A DNA stretch of 64,000 bases from Nautilus pompilius (Eukaryota > Mollusca > Cephalopoda > Nautilida > Nautilidae). The notes beneath the pieces were generated by a model that was not told the origin of the DNA, searched no databases, and worked only from the letters and a program-made list of their open reading frames with translations. The position numbers and the translations under genes are program-made. Where the stretch lies: assembly GCA_018389105.1 (NCBI GenBank), contig JACATO010000031.1, positions 62,001 to 126,000 of the forward strand, in the 5' to 3' direction. Positions 60,501 through 64,000 of this stretch are shown here, piece by piece (position 1 is the stretch's first letter; each line of letters starts with the position of its first letter).

Positions 60501-63473
60501 ACATACTGTGCGGCTCAGAAAAAATGCTCAGTGACATTGGAATTGCTATCAAACCAGTCAGATTAGAAAATGAACTGAAAAAATAAAATAACTCAAAGTC
60601 AGTCAATTTACAATTACATACTTGCTGAATGGCTGTAATCAAAGCAAGGTCATCTTGTGGTTTCCACCGACCCAAATCCTTAGTCGATGCTGGAACTGGC
60701 ACCTGTATGAAAAGCAAAATAAATAGAAAAGCCCATTAGCAAAGTCAAATCTCTAAATATCTAGAGTTTAATTTTCACATTTGACTATTTAATGGCATAT
60801 GATATTTTGATAAGTTATACAAATTCTAACTCAACTAATTTAAGAGAGTTCTGTTTTTCTTTGTGTAGTTGGGAAATTAATTAAATAGAGAATTATTTAA
60901 GCTTTGAAGGAAATATGATTGGTACAGTTCCCAGCAGAAAATAGAACTAATGTCACCAGGCATGGCAGTGCTTTGACAAAACAAACTTTGGTTGTAAATT
61001 AAAATGTTCATGAAAATGCTCACCTTTGGCTTTTGTTTTCTTTTTGTGCTGGATCTTGCTGGCTGAAAAGTCAACAAAACACAATGTAGTGGTGTTTCAT
61101 TTTAATGACCCTACAGTCAAGACAAATCTTTCATTTGCATTCATTTTGCTTACATTTGTGTTGTAAACTAGTTCTTTTTATTTATTCTCTTATGCCCTAT
61201 TGCTTCCTTTCTGCTGGCATTTTTTTAAGATCATAAACAACATTGTCTATTTTAGTTATCCTCTCATGACCACTTATCTCTGAACTACTAACAAGAGTTT
61301 GTTATTAGTATAATCATTTATCCTCTCAACATTGTATGTTGGGTAAATTAATTCTTTTGGATATTTTTGATGGAAATTGTATTTCCTCTAAAACCTCAGA
61401 CTTTTAAAGTTAGAGATAGAAGATAGATAACCAGATGTAATATACTGAACAGCAGCAAAGTTGCAGCACCAGTCATCTGCCATACTAATATACTACAAAG
61501 CTAAATAGATGAAAATACTCACTTTCTTTTTCTCTATGGGTGGAATACTGGTTTTCTTCTTTTCAGGTGGAGGTGCAGCTGTAACACTATCCTGTCCAGT
61601 ACCCTGGTGGTCAGCTTTCTCTGTAACAGAAGGTGCTTTCAGTCTTCCACGATCTGATTTCATAAGGCTGCTCTCCACTAGCTCATCATCAAATTTTTTC
61701 CGCTTGATTGATCGTGTGGAACTTCTTCGCTGCTGCACAGCTGTTGCTACAGCTGCATGTGAAACATGTAGCTTGGGCTTGGGGCAACTGGAACTGACTG
61801 GTTTCTGCTGGCTTGTTGCACTAACAATGGGGACAATTATACCAGGTTTCTCAGATGACTCTGCAAATAAGTGGAATAGTTAAAATGAGAAACCTGTCTT
61901 CAACTTCTGTGGCATACACATTTTTGTATCATGCATCATATTGCCAAAGATAAAAAAAAATTCTTAGTTACATTAAAAATGAAGAAAATTCAAATCTAGT
62001 GGTGGTAGTTCTTTTCTGACAAATCTATACCAAAAGTAGATTAAATTCAAAATTCTGAGCTAATAATTTTACTTGAATAAACATTCAGTGTGAGAGGAAG
62101 AATTAAACATTAATTGTCAACATTCAAACATTCTCTAAAACATCTTCATTTAATTAAAAAATTTTGAAATAATTCTATATAGATTTTCTTAATCTTAAGC
62201 AATAATAAAAAAAAAACGAAAACTGTTTGGTTTTTGGCATAGAAATCATAATGACTTCTTACACGAACATTAAGTTGTGTCCAGATTTACTAGAGACAGA
62301 GATTAGTCTAAGCACAAACAAAAGCAGAATGATGACATACTAAACAGCTGTGTTTTATTCTACTGTACTTGTTACCTTTTACAAATTATCCAGATTTTAC
62401 AAGTATAAATACATACAGGATTTCATTAAACGTAGAAGAGAAAAAGTAACACTACAATAATTTTGTATATCTATGCTTTGGAGTGCTCTGCTTCAGTGTT
62501 TCTTAAGAAAAATTAGATGTTCATATATAGTATTCCGATATAAAATCTGGCTTTATACAAGTTTGTAAGAGACAACTTATTGTGAATGCACGTCTTGATA
62601 AAAGAAAATACGACAGCAAACTGGGTAAAATCATGCAAACAGTGCTTTTAAGCAGAAATGAAGGAAAATGTGAAGATAATACCCCTTTCAATTGTGCAAG
62701 TTTATGCACTCAACCATTATAAGAATTTAATTTGCCTGTAGATGTTGCGCACCTGTCCGAAAAATACTACAGAATTTACTTTATAAACAAGAGAAAAGCG
62801 AACCAACCAGTAATAGCTGTCGTGCAAGTAACAGCATATTATGATTGCTGTATTTACTTGTCTGACGTTTACTGTTCGTTAGGTACATTATAAGATGGCG
62901 TCGTGGCGCAGTGAGTTCGCTCGTTAATCCCCTATGTTGCGGGTTCGATCCTCAGTGGGGCCCGGAAGTACTTGCTACTGATGAGAACCCCAAAAAGCCC
63001 GAAACAGCTGTACGTCCCTCTGGAAGCTGACGATCACCACCTCGCCTCTCAACCCGAAAGGGGATGATGGGGTTCCGCCAGGTTGTAAAATGTCCCAGAC
63101 GCACCTGTGGGGTTTATGGGACAGGTGCGAGTGAAGGTGCCCTGTAGCACTGGCAGCAGTATGTCCGCTTCCTATATAAGTGCCGCAGACAGGTAATAGC
63201 AACCACGTCAGGGGATACCAGCTTAAGTTGCCTCCTACCACCGTTTAGTCGCGTCCGAAGCCGAAGTAATCGGTTGGCGGACGGTTATAGTATCACAGCG
63301 CTGCGACACGGGACAATTCCGTCATTAGACGAATTAATTAATTTACCTGTTTTCTCAGGTGTTGAGACCACAGCAGCAGCAGCAGCAGAGTTTGTCACCG
63401 GTTTTGCTTGTCCGACCGAGCCAGGCAGCAGTAACGTTACTCCTTCTTCCCTTTTTATCGTCATTTCAGACAT
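47153..63473 (-). CDS. MCRS1: Microspherule protein 1, complete, 13 coding exons
   Basis: Spliced product of 513 residues (human form 462). MCRS1 is a nuclear subunit of the NSL (MOF/KAT8) histone acetyltransferase and INO80 remodelling complexes, and in mitosis protects spindle k-fibre minus ends. Residues 1-80 are a variable leader with an Ala5 run. Residues 87-107 hold the basic RRSSTRSIKRKKFDDELVES signature. Residues about 172-370 form the MCRS_N region (TKDLGRWKPQDDLALITAI, HLGVKFSCKFTLKEIQERWY, GDHVLNFSDAEDL). Residues about 390-500 carry the FHA domain (VRYLMRSREITLGRAT, WKISRRQGVIKL, RPIYIDGKPVL). FHA Gly412-Arg413 and Ser434 are present, and Gln437 replaces the usual His, as in human MCRS1. 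All 12 introns are GT-AG and phases close. The start at 63473 is the first in-frame ATG before the first donor. Confidence 0.95.
47255..47908 (-). other. MCRS1 intron 12
   Basis: 654 nt, AT-rich; nothing recognised. Confidence 0.8.
47909..48124 (-). CDS. MCRS1: MCRS1 exon 12 (FHA core)
   Basis: 216 nt, acceptor TTTCAG, donor GTAATT: ITLGRATRDNQIDVDLSLEG ... KISRRQGVIKLRHNGDFFLA ... KLNNNAVVE. Contains the FHA Gly-Arg and Ser positions. Confidence 0.96.
48125..49170 (-). other. MCRS1 intron 11
   Basis: 1,046 nt, AT-rich; a short CAGG-type repeat near 48275 (caggcaggcaggcaaa). Nothing else recognised. Confidence 0.8.
49171..49253 (-). CDS. MCRS1: MCRS1 exon 11
   Basis: 83 nt, acceptor TTCTAG, donor GTAAGT: GVSPPDFDNQTLAVLRGRLV then RYLMRSRE, the entry strand of the FHA domain. 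Confidence 0.94.
49254..49657 (-). other. MCRS1 intron 10
   Basis: 404 nt with two long A/T runs; the one at 49636-49650 supplies T-rich sequence just inside the donor side on the coding strand. Nothing else seen. Confidence 0.8.
49658..49750 (-). CDS. MCRS1: MCRS1 exon 10
   Basis: 93 nt, acceptor TTTCAG, donor GTAGGT: ELGISDRRNKREIRHLEQEL then PKWQVLVDSVT, a helical, charged segment. Confidence 0.94.
49751..50709 (-). other. MCRS1 intron 9
   Basis: 959 nt; no recognised element. Confidence 0.8.
50710..50738 (-). CDS. MCRS1: MCRS1 exon 9 (29-nt microexon)
   Basis: 29 nt between acceptor TTGCAG and donor GTAGGT: (R)EPRDEILEN. It matches the 'DMRDEVLEHE' position of human and is required by phase (2 in, 1 out). 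Confidence 0.87.
51543..51581 (+). repeat. (CT)n(AT)n microsatellite
   Basis: About 14 CT units running into five AT units. Confidence 0.95.
51690..52330 (-). mobile_element. CR1-like LINE ORF2 C-terminal relic
   Basis: Minus-strand frames read EEKDLDMAIHYNSELNKQCD, then AVGRSNGILSLLN, then LKTLVRPHIEYTVQVW, and further down LTKLKLFNLAD and NAWNSLLQ. These match in order the end of CR1/Jockey-type reverse transcriptase ORFs ('EKDLGV.I...LK...C..A..KAN..LG.I.R', 'LYKtLVRPhLEYcvQvWsP', 'L..L.L.SL..RR.RGDLI', 'R.V..WNsLP'). Multiple stops and frame changes; typical 5'-truncated insertion in the same orientation as MCRS1. Confidence 0.72.
53806..53881 (-). CDS. MCRS1: MCRS1 exon 8
   Basis: 76 nt, acceptor TTCCAG, donor GTAAAA: (I)QPMPRGDHVLNFSDAEDLM then NDDELR, a hallmark MCRS1 block. 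Confidence 0.94.
54403..54775 (+). mobile_element. Tc1-like transposon relic
   Basis: Plus-strand frames read RKVELFDTK...IKTVKH, then VDKLVRIDGGIDAKESKKIL, then FIFLQDNVHKYTNKLI, in the order of Tc1 transposase blocks ('KVELFG.N', 'PTVKHGGG', 'G.L..IdG.M....Y..IL', 'FQQDNDPKHTsk'). The HTH and C-terminus are missing or unrecognisable. Confidence 0.65.
55438..56299 (+). mobile_element. pogo/Tigger-like transposon, internally deleted
   Basis: Starts with PKRKRQSISLDVKMQAI and EKYNVAHLLGMASVHTKNHL, matching the CENPB-type N-terminal HTH of Tigger transposases ('KRKRKSitLeeKl.vI...E.G.k...iar.lgl..sTvrtI'). It then passes directly to the C-terminal part: IRDTWQEVTSECMNVVWRKL (Tigger 'AW..Vt..tl..cWkKLWPd'), an acidic spacer, and FLNDDPDWEQSSPVRKAVLK. 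The DDE catalytic core is deleted, stops occur in the first part, and the reading frame changes around 55930. Outer ends and TIRs were not identified. Confidence 0.68.
57401..57539 (-). CDS. MCRS1: MCRS1 exon 7
   Basis: 139 nt, acceptor TTCCTAG after a long T run, donor GTATGT: TSQPTLEVFQDLLNKHASMF through HNHWVLMKQYHLLPDQS, phase 1 at the end. Confidence 0.94.
57540..59811 (-). other. MCRS1 intron 6
   Basis: 2.27 kb, AT-rich with several poly(A)/poly(T) runs. Open frames at 58304-58680 have no recognisable similarity. Confidence 0.75.
59812..59920 (-). CDS. MCRS1: MCRS1 exon 6
   Basis: 109 nt, acceptor TTTTAG, donor GTAAGT: LAVTCMKQLHPDIISSIQA then KTLFSKSEEELLGRVTS. Confidence 0.94.
59921..60308 (-). 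other. MCRS1 intron 5
   Basis: 388 nt; nothing recognised. Confidence 0.8.
60309..60418 (-). CDS. MCRS1: MCRS1 exon 5
   Basis: 110 nt, acceptor TTTTTAG, donor GTAAGC: TNDLMAVHLGVKFSCKFTLK then EIQERWYALLYDPVIS, nearly collinear with human. Confidence 0.95.
60622..60702 (-). CDS. MCRS1: MCRS1 exon 4
   Basis: 81 nt, acceptor ATACAG, donor GTATGT: VPVPASTKDLGRWKPQDDL ... ITAIQQ, start of the MCRS_N region. Confidence 0.93.
60703..61023 (-). other. MCRS1 intron 3
   Basis: 321 nt; nothing recognised. Confidence 0.8.
61024..61062 (-). CDS. MCRS1: MCRS1 exon 3 (39-nt exon)
   Basis: Thirteen in-frame codons, PARSSTKRKQKPK, between acceptor TTTTCAG and donor GTGAGC. Adds a basic patch; skipping it would keep the frame. 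Confidence 0.85.
61063..61522 (-). other. MCRS1 intron 2
   Basis: 460 nt; nothing recognised. Confidence 0.8.
61523..61860 (-). CDS. MCRS1: MCRS1 exon 2 (basic signature)
   Basis: 338 nt after acceptor TTTGCAG, before donor GTGAGT. Encodes ESSEKPGIIVPIVSATSQQ through QQRRSSTRSIKRKKFDDELV to IPPIEKKK; the basic block is near-identical to human MCRS1. Confidence 0.92.
61861..63346 (-). other. MCRS1 intron 1
   Basis: 1.49 kb. The exon-1-proximal part is a SINE (about 62897-63241) antisense to the gene; the rest is AT-rich. Confidence 0.8.
62897..63241 (+). mobile_element. ~345-bp tRNA-derived SINE
   Basis: The head carries a clear pol III promoter: box A TGGCGCAGTGA at 62904-62914 and box B GGTTCGATCC at 62942-62951, 28 bp apart. 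A long GC-rich body follows (CCCGAAACAGCTGTACGTCC ... CAGACGCACCTGTGGGG ... GGTGCCCTGTAGCACTGG), unlike the surrounding AT-rich intron. No tRNA 3' half or mature acceptor is present, so it is not a tRNA gene. The body length suggests one of the SINE superfamilies with a conserved central domain; I cannot say which. No long A tail is visible at the right end. Confidence 0.7.
63347..63473 (-). CDS. MCRS1: MCRS1 exon 1
   Basis: MSEMTIKREEGVTLLLPG ... AAAAAVVSTPEKT, ending with one base before donor GTAAAT. The Ala5 run comes from a (CAG)n tract read on the other strand (63371-63388). Upstream in-frame sequence has no ATG, so translation is placed at 63473. Confidence 0.75.
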
Positions 63474-64000
63474 TTCTCGGTCAGTTTCGTTTGTTTGTTT
63501 TTCTCCCTGAACTTCGAACTTACTGACAAAAGACGGCAAAGGGATCACAGCACCCGAAACGTGCAGCAGCTTCAGCACCGCGCAGCCATCTTAGAAGACT
63601 GCCTCAAAAATGTCAGGACGGAGTCGAGGAGCCGCCACACGTCCGCATGCATTAAAAGGCATGAAAAAATAAAACGTATTCACATTTTTAATATTAAATT
63701 AAATAAATGTAAAGGGTTAAATTAAAGAAAATGGCTACTAAAGGGATTTTTAAAACCAAAAAAAAAAATATTTCAGTTGCACAATTTCGTTCCAAACTCC
63801 AGAGGAGATTTTATATCCAACCCCGATCTGACTCCGCAGAACAGGTTTTCTTTGCTTTTCATTGGAATAAATGGAATAATAGAAAAATGTGTTTGTTTGT
63901 TTTTTTTTTTGATTGTTTTCATTCGAGGTAAAAGTACAAGAATTTTTAAAAATAAAAACTTCGTCGCTTAAAATAAAAAAAAAATATCGGAGAAGCCAGC
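63474..64000 (-). promoter_or_regulatory. MCRS1: MCRS1 5' leader and promoter region
   Basis: Moderately GC-rich, CpG-containing to about 63650, then AT-rich to the window edge. On the minus strand an AAGATGGCTGC string (63592-63582) matches the YY1 site that often sits at transcription starts. Its ATG would open a five-codon ORF (MAARC, stop at 63574-63572) upstream of the main start if it is inside the transcript. Short frames on the plus strand at 63731-63971 resemble nothing known. Confidence 0.45.

Noticed and set aside
62897-62966. tRNA gene
   Set aside because: Only the internal promoter resembles a tRNA; the 3' half and acceptor pairing are missing and a SINE body follows.
63731-63971. 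Two overlapping short plus-strand frames at the right edge, as a possible divergent gene
   Set aside because: No similarity, homopolymer-rich, no splice or promoter support.
1-64000. Retrovirus, LTR or Polinton-type elements and CRISPR arrays
   Set aside because: No capsid, protease, integrase, envelope or LTR pair and no regularly spaced short repeats were seen; reverse-transcriptase similarity is limited to the CR1-like LINE piece.

Overview
The window is an AT-rich stretch of an animal nuclear genome, read from two intron-rich protein genes, GT-AG splice sites, tRNA-derived SINEs and many broken DNA transposons. Exon sequences match bilaterian families well, and the repeat mix (Tc1/mariner, hAT, piggyBac, pogo/Tigger, a CR1-like LINE, tRNA-headed SINEs) fits a lophotrochozoan such as a mollusc. 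That placement is inference; nothing here fixes the class.

Both genes lie on the minus strand, one behind the other. SPATS2 (spermatogenesis-associated serine-rich 2 / SPATS2L family) starts in a GC-rich promoter at about 40.85 kb. Its first seven coding exons (40847 down to 878, about 249 residues) are spread over 40 kb of introns, and the 3' part lies beyond the left edge. MCRS1 (microspherule protein 1) appears complete: 13 coding exons from 63473 down to 47153, 513 residues, with the MCRS_N region and a C-terminal FHA domain. I followed all splice sites by hand, and the reading phase closes at every junction. The two genes are about 6.3 kb apart (MCRS1 stop to SPATS2 start), with no other recognised gene between them.

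The introns hold the repeats. SPATS2 intron 1 (19 kb) carries an internally deleted mariner-type element, a piggyBac relic, a nearly continuous hAT transposase ORF, a CGGBP1-like hAT fragment in the opposite orientation, a Tc1 relic and a 1-kb G-tract-rich minisatellite with a three-unit higher-order period. A second piggyBac copy from the same family lies at the left edge, and a 75-bp TTAA-bounded miniature element sits in intron 3. Two copies of one ~280-bp repeat lie in opposite orientation on either side of SPATS2 exons 5 and 6. MCRS1 introns hold a CR1-like LINE 3' piece, a Tc1 relic, a deleted Tigger-like element and a ~345-bp SINE about 105 bp from exon 1.

I saw no retrovirus-like, LTR or Polinton sequence, no CRISPR array, no operon and no stand-alone RNA gene. 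The most notable points are the SPATS2-MCRS1 linkage (both genes map to human 12q13.12 as I recall), the inverted repeats flanking SPATS2 exons 5-6, the higher-order minisatellite in SPATS2 intron 1, and the YY1-like motif with a tiny upstream ORF in the MCRS1 leader. I found no clearly new biological system.
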